Assembly: GCA_022578605.1 (NCBI GenBank)
Contig: MU394059.1
Span: forward strand, 744,001 to 808,000
Length of the DNA: 64,000 nucleotides
Direction: 5' to 3'
Source: Camillea tinctor
Taxonomy: Eukaryota > Ascomycota > Sordariomycetes > Xylariales > Xylariaceae
This document shows positions 1-11,753 of this stretch, one piece after another (position 1 is the stretch's first letter; the number at the start of each line of letters is the position of its first letter). The notes below the pieces were generated by a model. That model made no database searches, was not told where the DNA came from, and saw only the letters and a list, made by a program, of their open reading frames with translations. A program made the translations under genes and the position numbers.

Positions 1-1
1 A

Positions 2-773
2 GCGGCTGGACGCGCAACCAAGCGACTAACGACGATCGAATCGATGATCGCAGGCGCTATTGCTGGGTCCGCCACGGTCATCCTGACGAACCCGATCTGG
101 GTCGTCAACACGCGCATGACGACGCGGCGCGAGCACCTTGAGGAGAGCCAAGAGCTTGTCGTCGAGGGTAGCGGCGCCAAGGCCGTCACCGGTCCGGCTC
201 CCAAGCCCCCTACGACTGTGGGCACGCTGCTGGCGCTGCTACGTGAGGAGGGGCCCCAGGCGCTGTTCCGCGGCGTCGTGCCCGCCCTCGTGCTCGTCAT
301 CAACCCCATCCTGCAGTACACGCTCTTCGAGCAGATGAAGAACGTCGTCGAGCGTCGTCGCCGCGTCACCCCCACTATCGCCTTCTTCCTCGGCGCTCTC
401 GGCAAGCTCTTCGCTACCTCCGTCACCTACCCCTATATTACGGTTAAAAGCCAGATGCACGTTGCCGCCCACGGCGAAAAGAGGGAGGGCATGAGCCAAG
501 CCATCAGCCGTGTTATCCGGGAGGAAGGGTACGCTGGGTTGTATAAGGGTGAGTGACTAGATCAGACCATTCCGCTCTTCCACGGCTTTCTCTATATGCA
601 CATATGTAGATATCTGGATATTTGCTAACTCGGTGTGATTGATCTCAGGCATCGGACCCAAAGTCACCCAGAGCGTCCTGACGGCAGCGTTCCTATTCGC
701 GTTTAAGGATGTCCTCTATGAGCAGACGATCAAGCTACGGAGTAACGTAGCCCGGAAGGCCATCAAGGCGTAA
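2..773 (+). CDS. ANT1: Peroxisomal adenine nucleotide carrier, Ant1/Pmp47 type (5' truncated by window)
   Basis: This is a mitochondrial-carrier-family protein of the type that exchanges ATP for AMP across the peroxisomal membrane to feed fatty-acid activation. The frame is open from base 2, so the start lies outside the window. Exons are 2..548 and 649..773; the intron begins GTGAGT, has a GCTAAC branch point near 624 and ends CAG. A carrier signature reads NPIWVVNTRM, followed by a second repeat with EEGPQALFRG and a third with SVTYPYITVKSQM and EEGYAGLYKG. The spliced C-terminus continues GIGPKVTQSVLTAAFLFAF and ends VARKAIKA. The signature around NPIWVVNTR and the long linker after it fit the peroxisomal branch better than ordinary mitochondrial carriers. 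The peroxisomal assignment is from family resemblance only; another SLC25 member is possible. Confidence 0.8.
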
Positions 774-2009
774 TGTGGTGGGCAGCATAAACTCTACCCC
801 CCATAACTTGAAGACAATCGTCTAGACGAAGCTCGTGGTAGCTAGAGTAGGTTGTGCTTTTTGGTGAAGGAAAAAAACAACCAACTTTTTTTTTACTACC
901 TACTACCGTTGATGTTTTGTCACCTTTATTCTGCACACACCGCCACCCCTTATCGTGTTGCATATTCTTCTTGAGAATCGTATATGTACATATATATACA
1001 TAATAAGTTTCTATATTGTTTTTTCTCTCAGAGTCTTTACTTTCCTGCCAAGGCTGGTATTGTTGGGGAGCGCGGCGGCTAAAGCCCCCCCCTATCCCTC
1101 CCCCACACAGAGATGTGATCTACCGTGATATACGGGATTTCTCCAGAGAGGGTCAGGAAATGACATCGAAATAGATATAATCCATAGCTTTCGTTACGTA
1201 TGACGTCTTGTGTTTTCTAAAGATAGAAAGAGAGAGAGAAGATAGAAATATACACAAGAAATCAATAATATCAACAATGCCCGAACTTAGCCTCTTCTCA
1301 TGTAACAGTACAAGGAATCTTGTTCACCTAGTTCCTACAATGCGAAACCCCGTGGCGTATACAAAGGTATGGTTGTGCCAGTTGTATGTGATGGGTTGCC
1401 TCCACCTGCTTTCTATCTATCCAACCCACGCAAGTAGATATTCTTAGAGTACAGGGTTATGTAGATAGATAGGCAGGTAGGCAATGAGGATCCAGAAGCA
1501 CATCAAACCGAAAGAGGATGCGAGAGAGAGTAGCTATAAAAACAATCCGCAAGCTTCTAACTAGACCTACGCACACACCTAGCCATGGCGTCGATGGCCG
1601 GAAATTCTATCTAATACCCACCTCGCTTTCTAGCAATGGGAGAACGTATGTATATGTTACTCACTTTCTCCTCCCCCCCCCCTAACCCCTATTCCCTTTC
1701 GAACTTATCTTTCCTTTTTCTATTTCGTTTTATTTGATGTTTTCTCATTCTCCCATTTCCACCGCCCCCTTTCTTCTTCTTCTTTTTTTTTAAAAGTTTA
1801 CTCATATACCTTCTTCTATCTCTCCCATCGCAATTATCTTTCCCTCCCATGGAATCCCATGCGTGTGTCCATACCATCCTCCCATCCCATAAAACCCAGC
1901 TCAACCCAGCCCAGTTATTCCTCTATATAAGAGCCGTGTCTTCCCAACTCCTTTTTTTTTTATTCTTTCGATCTAGCATATATCACCTCCCTACCCCCAA
2001 ATCCGCCCC
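774..2009. other. Convergent intergenic spacer
   Basis: This spacer lies between the stops of the carrier and MAK10 and should hold both 3' untranslated regions. It is AT-rich with pyrimidine tracts (about 1665-1800 and 1940-1970) and a poly-C run near 1675. Open frames here, such as 1208-1447, are low in complexity and I do not regard them as genes. Confidence 0.6.
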
Positions 2010-4778
2010 TCATGGCAAAGGCGTCAACTTAGGCACAACCCACCAATCGTGGTACCCCTTCCCGGGGGGCGGAATCTCCATCTTGAGCTTAACATCCAAC
2101 TCGCTATCCTCTATCTTCCTCCCCTCTCCCTCTCCCTCTCCCCCACCCCCCACCGCCGCCCCATCCAGCGCTTTCTCATACGCCCCCTGCAGCGTCGACA
2201 CCGCGACCCCCGCCGCGATCGCCGCGCGCAGACAATCCCGCACGCCACCGACCCAGCGCTCGTGTGCGCCGACGCAGAAGGCTTGGGCGTCGGGGGTCTT
2301 GGCGAGGGCCTCGTAGCCCTTGCGGGCGCCGGCGACGGCGCCGGCGGCGTAGCGCAGCAGCTCGGGGACGCTGGTGTCGGGCTGGTCGGTGGCGCGGGCG
2401 AAGGCGTCGAAGGCGGGGCGCTGGGGGAGGCCGATGGCGGCGAAGGGCTTGGTGCGGATCTCGTAGCGCAGCAGGTCGTTGCGGTAGGAGGAGGACGAGG
2501 GCCCCACGAGCCCGACGCGCCCGAGCGCCGTGTACAGGCAGCAGAGCCCGTCCGCGAACTCCCACGTGCACGCCGCGTCGAGCATGGTCGCGCGGATGTA
2601 CGATTTGGACTGGGCGAACTCGCGCTCCTGCGCGGCCGAGAGGGTGGCGGTGGCGGCGGTTTTCTTACCGCCGTTGTTGCTGCTGTTGGGGGTGGCTGGA
2701 TGGCGGTGGTTGGCCCGGTTGCGCGCCATGTCGAGGCTGCGCGCGTTGAACATCTTGATGCGGTCGCCGTGCTGGGCGCGCGTCTTGGCCAGGTAGTTCA
2801 GGTACCAGTACATGCCGGCGAGCTCGTCGGGTTGGTACACTTCCAGCTCGAAGCCAAGCTGGACGATCCACTCCATCTGCCGGAGTTTGTAAAGGTAGGC
2901 CCACGACGAGAGAGGGAGTGCGTATCCGATCTCCCCGCGCTCTGTATGGAGCGGCTTCTCGTCAAGGTTGATCTGGAGCAGGTTATCAATCTCCTCGACG
3001 TCTGCTTGTAGCATGTCCCACTCCTGGATGCTATGGCATAGCGTTCGGCGCACGCGGCATCGGTTCTGACAGAATATCCGAAATATATCTAAATACGATT
3101 CGGCCACTCGCTGGCGGAATATCTCCATCTGTGCTGCAGTCTGGTGACGAGGATCAGACGGTACCTCTATATTGTCATTGGCAGGGTCAATCTGAGGACT
3201 ACATGGAAGGACAGTGAGTGAGAGATCATGATCCAGGATTTGCCGGATACTATAACTTCCTAAGACGACCATTTCCTTGAACAGCAAGCTTTGAAGAAGT
3301 GTCCGGATGAACACCAGCGGTTGCGGTTTCTTTGCTTGAAATGTAGAAACGAATGTCTGGGAGATAATGGAATTAGTTCTCGAGAGCTAAGGGGGGAGAA
3401 AATTTGCTGAACTCACAAGGAGACTTTGCGGCTCTGAGTATTTTAGGACATCTGTCACTTCTATACCGTCCTGGAATAGTCTTCTAAAATGCCCGTAGCA
3501 CTCTTCAAAACTAAGCTGGACTATTGGACGAGGTGGCATCGTGCTTGCTAGTCGCCGTTGTAACTTGGTGCTGAAAGCTTCAGGCACGGACTTCCCAAGC
3601 GCATGGTTCTTTTCGATATGCTCCATGAGACCTCTCATCTGGATCCAGGGCATTTTAAGAGAGTCTGGGTTGGCTTGCCTTAGGGTTGATAGATCAATGG
3701 CCCTCATAAACGCGATTCGTAGCTCTAGACGTAGATCTAGAGCTGCTGAGATATCTTTAGATACATTTCCAGCGGCACGAAGGTCTGAACGGGCCTTCTG
3801 CAGTAGGCCAATGATGGACGCCTCTGGTATATCATTTAGGAGAGTGCGATCGTATGTGTTCGTGACGAAATCCTCTTCCTACATCCTGTTAGCTCAGAGA
3901 GTCAAGTTAATCGCCTTGAGAAAAGTCCTGCTAGTTGGTGACCAACCTCGTAGTAGAGTTCATCCTTTACTAGTTGGTTTACGAGGTAGCATGATTTTAA
4001 CATGCCTAAGCAATATGCTCGTAGGACAAAGAGAAGCACGGGCTGCTTTTCGCAGATCTCGGGATCCCTCGTAAAGTTGGCTTCATCTATACTAGTTGGA
4101 CGAGGGTTCATGAGAGACTCTACATAGACGCTCGTGAGGAGGGTCTGTGACAGAGGATAACCAAGATGCCACGCCATCTGGGGGATAAGGCCCATGTTAG
4201 TATATTCAGAATGAGTAAGGTAATTATAAATAGGATGGGCATTGCGTACCTCGAGGCAGAGCAACTGATCTATGATGCCAAGAATCTCCTCGGGGAGTAG
4301 GAGGCGGGAGACGTCATATTCCTCATCTAGCGATTCGCCCTCGGATAGAACACCACTGTCCATCTTAGGATCCATGATCTAGGGTATTCATGTCTTAGTT
4401 ATTTATCTAGAACAACTGGGGGTAGAAGCAGGAGCAGAAGTATAAATAAATGAATAAATAACAGAGACATAAAAGTCACAGATGCGGGTTTTTAAAAAGA
4501 TACAACACACCTCGAGAGCCGAGACCGACTCGAAAAGCGTAAAATGGTCATCTTTTACTAGTTCACCAGGTGAGAGAGCTGTTCCATGAGATTTTCTCGT
4601 GCAGTTAGCAGCTGTATCCTATATTTGTGTATATAAATATATATATAAACATTAGGGGGAGGGGTGACAACGACGCACTCTTAACCGCAGATGCGAATTT
4701 ATCGGTGATGTCGGTCACTACGACTCCGGGATGGGAAACATTTGGAGGGGGCGGCGCAGGAACATCAAAATTCTGCAT
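2010..4778 (-). CDS. MAK10: NatC N-terminal acetyltransferase auxiliary subunit Mak10/Naa35
   Basis: Mak10/Naa35 is the large auxiliary subunit of NatC, which with Mak3 and Mak31 acetylates N-terminal Met followed by hydrophobic residues on nascent chains. I rebuilt six exons on the minus strand: 4778..4686, 4618..4511, 4378..4250, 4177..3947, 3878..3417 and 3356..2010, giving about 789 residues. The start ATG at 4778 opens MQNFDVPAPPPP. It leads through VVTDITDKFASA, GELVKDDHFTLFESVSALE and the family hallmark MDPKMDSG; LLPEEILGIIDQLLCLE then MAWHLGYPLSQTLL follow. All five introns are phase 0. Later conserved stretches include QAKKPQPLVFIRTLLQ and EWIVQLGFELEVYQPDELAGMYWYL. A start at 4375 (MDPKM) would lose the conserved N-terminus. 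The 3' part of exon 6 (about 2140-2660) is far richer in GC than the upstream exons. Confidence 0.93.
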
Positions 4779-5802
4779 CTTGACCTAGATAACTCTAGGC
4801 CTCTAGTTCACAACACGCCCGATCCTAAATTATAATGGTTTTCGGTTTTTGGGTTTGTGATGTTGAAGTTTTGTTGTAAGTGGGATAGATGAAGATCAGA
4901 TCAAGTTCAGTTCAGTTCATATCAGTTAGTATGGTTATCTCCTTCTTTAGTTGCAAATTTCGCTCCACCATATAGACACGAGGAAGTAGTGGTTTGGATG
5001 TCTAAATTAAGTTGTTGAGGATATGGAGAGAAATAAAAGAAAATTATGTTATTTATTTATTTATTTTTTTCGGGAGGGGACAGTACCGAATGTTTTTTGT
5101 TTATAATTATTGGATACGATTTTTTTTATTCAAGATGTCAGTGTTAGTTGGTATATGAGAATAATTCGGTTAATGTTTCCATATTCTTAAAACGTAAAAA
5201 AAAGAAAAGAGAAAATGCGCAGAAATCAATTTGTTTGGTCAAGAAACTTAGAGAATGACAATGCGATAATTACATCAACTCTCACCTCTTAAAACATAAC
5301 CTCGCATCAATAAACATAAATATTATGATTTCCCTTCAAAGCCAACGCTATCTAAATTTCGAGTTTTTAAAAAAGGTAGCGTGCATTTACGTTTTATGTT
5401 AATCTAGGTATGTTATAGAAAAGTGTCCCAAGTAGTAGGATAGCAAGTTCGTCTGATCATGGCAAATTCGGTAGGTTTCAATGTAGATACTTAAAATACA
5501 TAGTTTAGATATGTCTAGTCATAGTCGAGATAAGTTGAGAATACGCATGCATGTGAGTATATATCATCATATTCATATGTTGAGTATGGTAATACTTTTA
5601 TTTATTTTGTATTTTTTTATACACTTGCGCAACAAGACAAGACAAGACACAGCTCAGCTCAGCTATTTCAGTTGTTCTTCCTGCTATATCCGTCGCTACA
5701 CTCGTCTATAACCACCAACTTCTGTAGTGCGCATCCGAGTCCCACGTCCAAGTCCGCAATGAAAAAGCTATTGTTCGTGAAAAGATAGCTCTTTTTTATG
5801 CT
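4779..5802. other. AT-rich intergenic spacer upstream of MAK10
   Basis: This holds the MAK10 promoter and the 3' region of ATP15. It is AT-rich with homopolymer T and A runs. Short direct repeats occur near 4900 (GTTCA units) and 5635-5665 (AAGAC and AGCTC units). I see no gene-like coding. Confidence 0.6.
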
Positions 5803-6251
5803 TTACGAAGAACCGGAAGATTCGCTTCTGGGGGCGACGTTGGCTTCGGCTAGGTTCTTGGGTTCGCCCATTTTGCCGTTCTGCGAATTGCGGGAATAAA
5901 CCCCATCTATCAGCAATCTCGTCCATTTGATTTTCTCGCAACACCACTGCAGCGAGGTCCGTCGGTCGGTCAATTGCTCACCTCCCACTTAGCAAATCGC
6001 AGATCCATATCTCCTCGTCGCTCGGCGGCGACCCTCTTGTCTTCCTTCAGGCTTCGGCGTATCGCACGGGAGGCGACCGCAATGTAGCGGTTGTAGCTGT
6101 TCGGGTGGAATTGACCTTCTAGTTAGTTCACGCAAAACTAATTGGAGTGCAGCCACACAGAAAGAGGGAGGGGGTGAAAAAAAAAGAAAAAGGGAAGCAT
6201 GGATTGGAATTAGACATACGTCAAACCGGCGGTTTTCCACGCGAACACCAT
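5803..6251 (-). CDS. ATP15: Mitochondrial F1Fo ATP synthase subunit epsilon
   Basis: This is the small epsilon subunit of the F1 central stalk of mitochondrial ATP synthase. Three exons were rebuilt on the minus strand: 6251..6220, 6096..5982 and 5880..5803, giving 74 residues, which is normal for this family. The start ATG at 6251 opens MVFAWKTAGLT and is joined to YNRYIAVASRAIRRSLKED. After KRVAAERRGDMDLRFAKWE, exon 3 gives NGKMGEPKNLAEANVAP and a serine-rich end. Introns are 123 and 101 bases, with GTATGT and GTGAGC donors. The gene is easy to miss because no single open frame contains it. It lies about 750 bases downstream of QCR2 on the same strand, so two oxidative phosphorylation genes are neighbours. 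A CCAAT box (6461) and a CACGTG element (6582) lie upstream. Confidence 0.95.
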
Positions 6252-6460
6252 TTTGACTGTCGCTTGGGGTTTGGTAGGTTGGAGTGGTGGTTGAGGTTAC
6301 GATTTGAGGGTTTGGTGAAAGTGATTTCTTGGATCAAGCAAAATCAATAGCTGCTGGTCAGACAAATAGGTACTAACCTAAGTACTTTAGTATCAGTACT
6401 ACTAACTAGGCTGCTAGGTTGTACCTATCAACACCCGGTCGGCATTCCGTCAACCGAGTT

Positions 6461-6465
6461 CCAAT
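6461..6465 (+). promoter_or_regulatory. CCAAT box upstream of ATP15
   Basis: A CCAAT pentamer lies 210 bases upstream of the ATP15 start. HAP-type CCAAT-binding complexes control respiratory genes in fungi. Function here is inferred from position only. Confidence 0.35.
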
Positions 6466-6581
6466 GGCCTAAGTATTAGGTAAGTAGGTATCGTTTAGTA
6501 CTTATTATGTATCTGAATCTCCTAACATAGGTATGTAGGTACTGAGTGGTACCTAACCTAAGCCACGGATTCATTAAAAAG

Positions 6582-6587
6582 CACGTG
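6582..6587. promoter_or_regulatory. CACGTG E-box (Cbf1-type) upstream of ATP15
   Basis: The minus strand reads GTCACGTG, matching the Cbf1/bHLH consensus, about 330 bases upstream of the ATP15 ATG. It is a sequence match only. Confidence 0.3.
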
Positions 6588-7005
6588 ACTTTCTTCTGCA
6601 ACTTACTATACAAACTAAACCAGCCAGAACCACCCCTCCATTCAACATTGACAACATGGACTTACAGGCTATTTATGCAATGTCCATTTTCAAATAGGTT
6701 ACATGTATGCGATACAAGTATCTAGGAGCAGCATTGGTTCTATAGGTAAATCTCTCGGAAATATAGTTATCATCACCCGTCCTTCCTTTCTCATCCGTCA
6801 TTTTTATTTTTATGTTTCCCCCAGTCTAGCCTCCCTGCCAAATCGCATCGAATCATGAAAGGTTATGCATGCTTGTGGTGACATCTGAGAGCTGAAGAAA
6901 ACATGTCTAAGGAATTTTACTATATGCACAGTGACTAGGCTTTAATTTCGAAGCCTTGGCTGATCTGTTGGTACAATTCCAATCCCCATAACCCCCGCCC
7001 CCTTT

Positions 7006-8604
7006 TTATACCTTCAGACCCAGCTCCTCCGCGTACGGCAACACATGAAGGTCACCGACCACACTTACTGTAGCCTTGCCGTCGATCAGTGTCTTGGCCG
7101 CCTGTTATACGTGTTAGTTACGAGAACAGCTAAATGAACAAAAAGAAAAGAACTACAAGGGATACACGTACAGTCTTGAGCTTATCAGCAGTGACGCTGC
7201 TGAGAGACTTGACGGTCTCGGCAATTTGGAAGGGCTTGCCGGTGTGGACAATGCCCGAACCCGCCGATAGCAGCGTCGAGACGCCTGACTGGCTAGCCTC
7301 CAGGGCGTCGAACTTGGCCTTGGCAATGGCCTTGGTCAAGCTCTCGCTGCTGACCTTGCCTTCGGCGATGCCCTTAAGGGCCTTGACCGCCGCGTCAGCC
7401 GCCTTACGCACCGAGGCCGCAGCACCCGAGATTTGGATGGTCAGCAGACCCGAGTCCGAGTAAGCGAGGTTGGAAGCAGAGGCGATCACGCCAGGAGCTG
7501 TGGCGGCAGCCTGGGATAGGAGAGTGAAACCGGACGACCACTTCACATTAGACTGTCCACCAAGTAGTGCAGCGAGGACGGAGATCTCGGGCTTGAAGGT
7601 TCCGAAGCTGGAGCCAGGGAAAGCAATAACTATCGAGTTGCCACCGGGATGGGCGGTGCGCTGTTCTCCACCGTAGTATGTCGTGGGCTTGGTGTTCAGT
7701 GCCAGGGGGCCGGACGGCGAGGCGGGCACCTTCTTGAAGAACTGCTCCGTCCACCTGTGAAGAGCAGCGGTGGTGGCGCCGTCTCCGACCAGTGCAATAT
7801 TTGACTTGGCGTAAACAGCCTCAGCATAGTCGACAATCGCATGCTCGCTCAGGTAGGACTTGATAGGGGTAGATGATGTCGGGTATAGCGAAGAGCCAAG
7901 ACCAGTGTGGAAAGCGACCGAGTGTGCTGCGTCTAGAGCAAGGGCGGAAACATCGTTGGCGAGCTTGGCCTGCTTCAGGTGCATGACCCTCTCGACTTCC
8001 TCATGGAATTCATAGGCTAACCAGGCGAATGAATATGCTTGTCTCGTTCAATGGCTCGGAACGACTCACTGGTGTACTTGGTTTCCGAGATGACCTCGGC
8101 GAGCAACTCGGCAAAGTAGGGGATGTCCTCGCGAAGGAACTTAGCCTCGAGAACTAAAGCCTCGCGGGTGTGGTATGCGACCAATTGTCCTCCAAGCAAC
8201 TCGGATTCTCGCACGATACGTAGGGCGGAGCGCTTCTGGGTGTTCTGCAGCGATGGTGTCTAATTAGCTCATGACCAAACCAAAGCTGACTAGAGAACCG
8301 GGCACGGGCTTGCCTTGAAGGCGAATTCCTCCAAACCAACGGTCAGGCCGGGAGCTGGCTGGTATCTGGTGCCGGCCTTGGCAACAACGGCAAGCTTGGT
8401 GGTCGGGCCGTGGGAATCTCTGGTGGCGACCTTGATGCCAGAGACATCGGCCGTCTCGTAGGTTAAGGATGACGGCGCAGAAGTTGGGGCAGAAGTAGCA
8501 GTAACAGTAGCAGTAGCAGCAGCGTAACCCCGACGCTGAGCAAGACAGGCTTGCCGACGTGCGGCAATCTGGGCACCTCGAGAGAGAGCCTTTCTCGAGA
8601 ACAT
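7006..8604 (-). CDS. QCR2: Ubiquinol-cytochrome c reductase core subunit 2 (complex III)
   Basis: This is the core 2 protein of the mitochondrial bc1 complex, a non-catalytic relative of M16 processing peptidases facing the matrix. Four exons on the minus strand: 8604..8314, 8244..8070, 8016..7172 and 7101..7006, giving about 468 residues. The start at 8604 (MFSRKALSRGAQIAARRQ) opens an Arg-rich presequence. Further in-frame ATGs upstream would only add non-mitochondrial residues. Conserved text includes GLEEFAFK joined to NTQKRSALRI, then RESELLGGQL, EFHEEVERVMHLKQ and a C-terminus AAKTLIDGKATVSVVGDLHV. The first intron starts with GC, not GT (AAG then GCAAGC), and keeps the conserved FAFK-NTQKR junction. 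Intron 2 is 53 bases and intron 3 is 70 bases. A CCAAT box in minus orientation sits about 230 bases upstream. Confidence 0.95.
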
Positions 8605-9573
8605 GTTGAGGAGGGGGATTGTCGTCGACAATTGACGTGTGAAAGTCTGCGACGGCAACTTGACTTTGGTGTGGTTGAAGGCTCTTAGCAAAAAGCTGCT
8701 CATTTCCGGTAGATTTTCGGTTACGGCCAAAAGGCGCCTTATTACACTCTCTATCAGGCCTTTTTTTTTAGTGGACTCCACTAAGCTTCTTCTCATTCCT
8801 TGTTAGCTCTGGTCAGCCACTTGGAAGCAGCTGTCATTGGCTAAGGCACTTTTACTTTTACTCAATGTACCTCAAGGTTGATTAGGTACTTTAGTAGGGA
8901 CTTACATATATAGGTACACGCTACCTATACCATGTACTTATATGTGTAGGTAAATGCATGTGAGTAGACTTGTCTAGGCTATTTATACTACACTAACCTA
9001 CTTACGTACACACCTAGGTTATGCATAGAGAGGGGGTAAGAGAGAAAAAAAAGAAAAAAAAGAAAAAAGAAAAATCTATGGTGGGGGGGAAGAAAGCTCC
9101 AAGTTGAAGCTCGGTCACTTATGTACTGTACCTACCCAAGTACCTACTCCGTACTAACCTTTGCATTTTATTCCCCGCTAAGAAAAAAAAAAGGTGATCG
9201 ACAAATGACTGTGCTCAAAATTATTCGATCACTCATTCGTCTTTTCTTCTTACCTGCTCTCAATATCACTTTGCCTTTCTCTAACCTTTTTTTCTATCTT
9301 ACATCCTATAAATAATTCAAGATTTCCTCCAATCATTCCAATTAGTGGAGAAGCCAAATTAAAAAAGTATTCAACTCATCCAGATCGTCAATGACGCTGC
9401 GGTAGTAATTCTGAGAGCTCTAGAGATAGTGAGAGGATCTCTAGAAGCCATCTTCTCCTTGCGCGCGCGCGTTCACATTCCCGCATAATACCGTTATATC
9501 CTTCAGCCTTATACACTACAACACGCCGCCCTGATTCACCGCCCCTTCAGTCGCCCCTCCAAGTCATACTAAC
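8605..9573. other. Divergent promoter region QCR2/RPC82
   Basis: These roughly 970 bases separate two divergently transcribed genes. They hold TACCTA/TAGGTA clusters (8880-9020), a poly-A/GA tract (9035-9075) and pyrimidine tracts just upstream of RPC82. The open frame at 9121-9315 has no gene-like features. Confidence 0.55.
8836..8840 (-). promoter_or_regulatory. CCAAT box upstream of QCR2
   Basis: ATTGG on the plus strand reads CCAAT towards QCR2, about 230 bases from its ATG. Respiratory genes are classic HAP-complex targets in fungi. Activity is inferred. Confidence 0.35.
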
Positions 9574-11753
9574 ATGTTGGTTGTGAGTCAATTGCCTTCT
9601 TTTCCCATGGTGTATTGAGATTTGGTTACCAGGAATTACTGACGGGATCAATAATGCGACAGACCAAAAACGCTGCGGAACTATGCGTTCTGCTGGTTAA
9701 TGAGCTATATGGCCAACTTCCTTCGGTATGTTGTTATGGATCAAGTAAAGAAAAACAAAACATTTATATGGAAACCCCCCCAAGCTAACAATCTGTGAAT
9801 CCCTGCAGCGTCTCATGGCAACTCTCATCTCGAAGGGCAGGTTAACCGTTCCGCATCTCGCACACCACACTTCGTTAAATCACCGCCAAGTCCGCCATGG
9901 CATCGTGGTGCTTGTCCAGCAAAGCCTCGTCTTCACATTCACCGATCAGGACTCGGCAGTCACCTACTATGAAGCGAACGTCGACGGCGCGTATAATCTG
10001 ATCCGCACCGGGAAGATCCTAGATATGATCGACACAAAATTTGGACGACCGGCGAAGCTCCTAGTCCACGATGTGCTGCTGCTGGGCCATGCTGAGATTG
10101 CCGAAGTTGTAAGACGCTACAAGGGCGAACGCACGAGCCAGAAGAAGCCTGGTGATGTCGATCCCTGCCGCAACCATGTGAATGGTGACGGCGCATTGAG
10201 CCCCTTTACCGACAGCGAAGAGCCCGATCCGGCTGGAGAGGCATACAATGTCCTAGCGCAACTTATTGGCCTTGGCTTCCTGGAATCCGTCTCCACGATG
10301 ACGTACCAGTCACCCCAGGACTTTAAGAGCACAGTCGAGCAAGATGTCCTGAAAGATTTCCCAAACGGGGTGCGAGGCTCCAAGCAAGCGAGCGAATACG
10401 ACACGAGGCTCAGGGAGAGGATGAGGGAAATTAGAGCCGAGCGCACGAGTCTTAAGAGAGAACTAGAGATGAAAATCGAGTTCGAACCTAGTGCCAAGCG
10501 CCGAAAGTTGCTGAATGGGGGAGCCTCAAATGGCCTCACCTTAACAAGTGGGGGCTATTGGTTACGAGATCAAGAAGTGAGTACCTGAAACCAGGGAATC
10601 CTACCACATATAGTTCACCCACTGATATTTCTTTTAGGGTCATACCGTCATCCGGCTTAATTATGAAAAATGTCTGGTTGAACTCCGGAACCAAAAACTT
10701 GCAGAGCAAGTTGAGGACCTGATTGGAGACACCACAGCGCATGTGTATAGGGCGGTTCTTTCTGCGCTAAGCAGGAAAATATCTGGCTGTCAAGCAGATC
10801 CGTCTACTATGACCGATGACGAACTCATGGGGGTTCGAGTCAAGACGGGCGAGGTTTATGAACATTTAAACCCATCTGTCGACGTTTCAGCTGGCATCGG
10901 CACCGCTTCGGAGGACGAAATAGATATTCGACGGGCAGAGAAGATTCGCAGATATCCGCCTGAAACTAAAGGCTCAAGTCTGCGAGCGACTCTCGAAGAA
11001 GGGGACGAGCTCATGGCTTCTGATGACGAGGACTACGACCATAGTGCCGAGACCGGAAATGGCTCGGCGGTGAATGGATCTCGGGAGTCCAAGGCCGATG
11101 TAGTGAACGGCGACGTGTCGCCACGTTCTTACAGGCTACGGTGGATGCGGCAGCATTTGCTCATTCTAGCCGAAAGCAAGCAGGGTTTCGTACGCCATTG
11201 TGGAAGCGACGAGTGGACCGTCGACTTTTCCCCGCTCTTACAACATTTACGCTATCTAGAGCTCGACACGATGATCGAGGAAACCTTCGGCCGACAGGGT
11301 CTGCGGCTCACGCGGATTCTGAGAGAAAAGGGTAAAATTGACGATAAGACGCTACCAACCATGGCGCTCATGCGGAAACCCGACGTACATGTGAAGATGG
11401 CAGAGATGGAGATGGCAGGGTTCCTCGATGTGCAAGAGGTGCCTCGCGACAACAATCGCGCTGCAAATCGAACGATTTTTTTCTGGTTCTTTGATGAGGA
11501 AAGAACACTTAAAAGGACGCTGGATAATACGTATAAGTCAATGGTACGCTGTCTACAGCGGCTGGAAGTAGAACGCCGGAAAAAGAGGAACGTGTTATCG
11601 GTGACTGAACGGAAAGACGTGAAAGGGATGGAGGAAGAGAAACTCAGGGGTGATGTATACAATGAATACATCCAGTTTCTAGAGCTGGAGAAAAAGCTCC
11701 TTGGACAGGTATCGAGACTTGACGATCTCGTCGCAATATTCCGAGACTTTTAA
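9574..11753 (+). CDS. RPC82: DNA-directed RNA polymerase III subunit Rpc82 (C82)
   Basis: C82/RPC3 belongs to the C82-C34-C31 subcomplex that lets RNA polymerase III open promoters of tRNA and 5S genes. Four exons: 9574..9582, 9663..9725, 9809..10576 and 10638..11753, giving 651 residues. The first coding exon is only nine bases (Met-Leu-Val). It is spliced to TKNAAELCVLLVNELYGQLP and then RLMATLISKGRLTVPHLAHH, the start of the first winged helix. The central part holds DFPNGVRGSKQASEYDTRLR and a basic KRRK stretch. After intron 3 comes TVIRLNYEKCLVELRNQKLAEQ, a conserved C82 block. The protein ends in a coiled coil, LEKKLLGQVSRLDDLVAIFR. Starting at the internal ATG at 9815 would lose the conserved N-terminal helix. 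Length and order fit the family. Confidence 0.93.

Larger units (their letters stand above)
6252..7005. other. Spacer between QCR2 and ATP15 with TACCTA-type repeats
   Basis: This is the ATP15 promoter and QCR2 3' region. Between 6365 and 6560 the motifs GTACCTA, CTAAGTAC and TAGGTA recur in both orientations. No coding signal is visible. Confidence 0.6.

Noticed and set aside
2049..3011. Long plus-strand open frame of 320 codons opposite MAK10
   Set aside because: It is antisense to the conserved MAK10 exon 6 and results from the high GC of that part. Its composition (Gly/Ala/Val repeats) is typical of a shadow frame.
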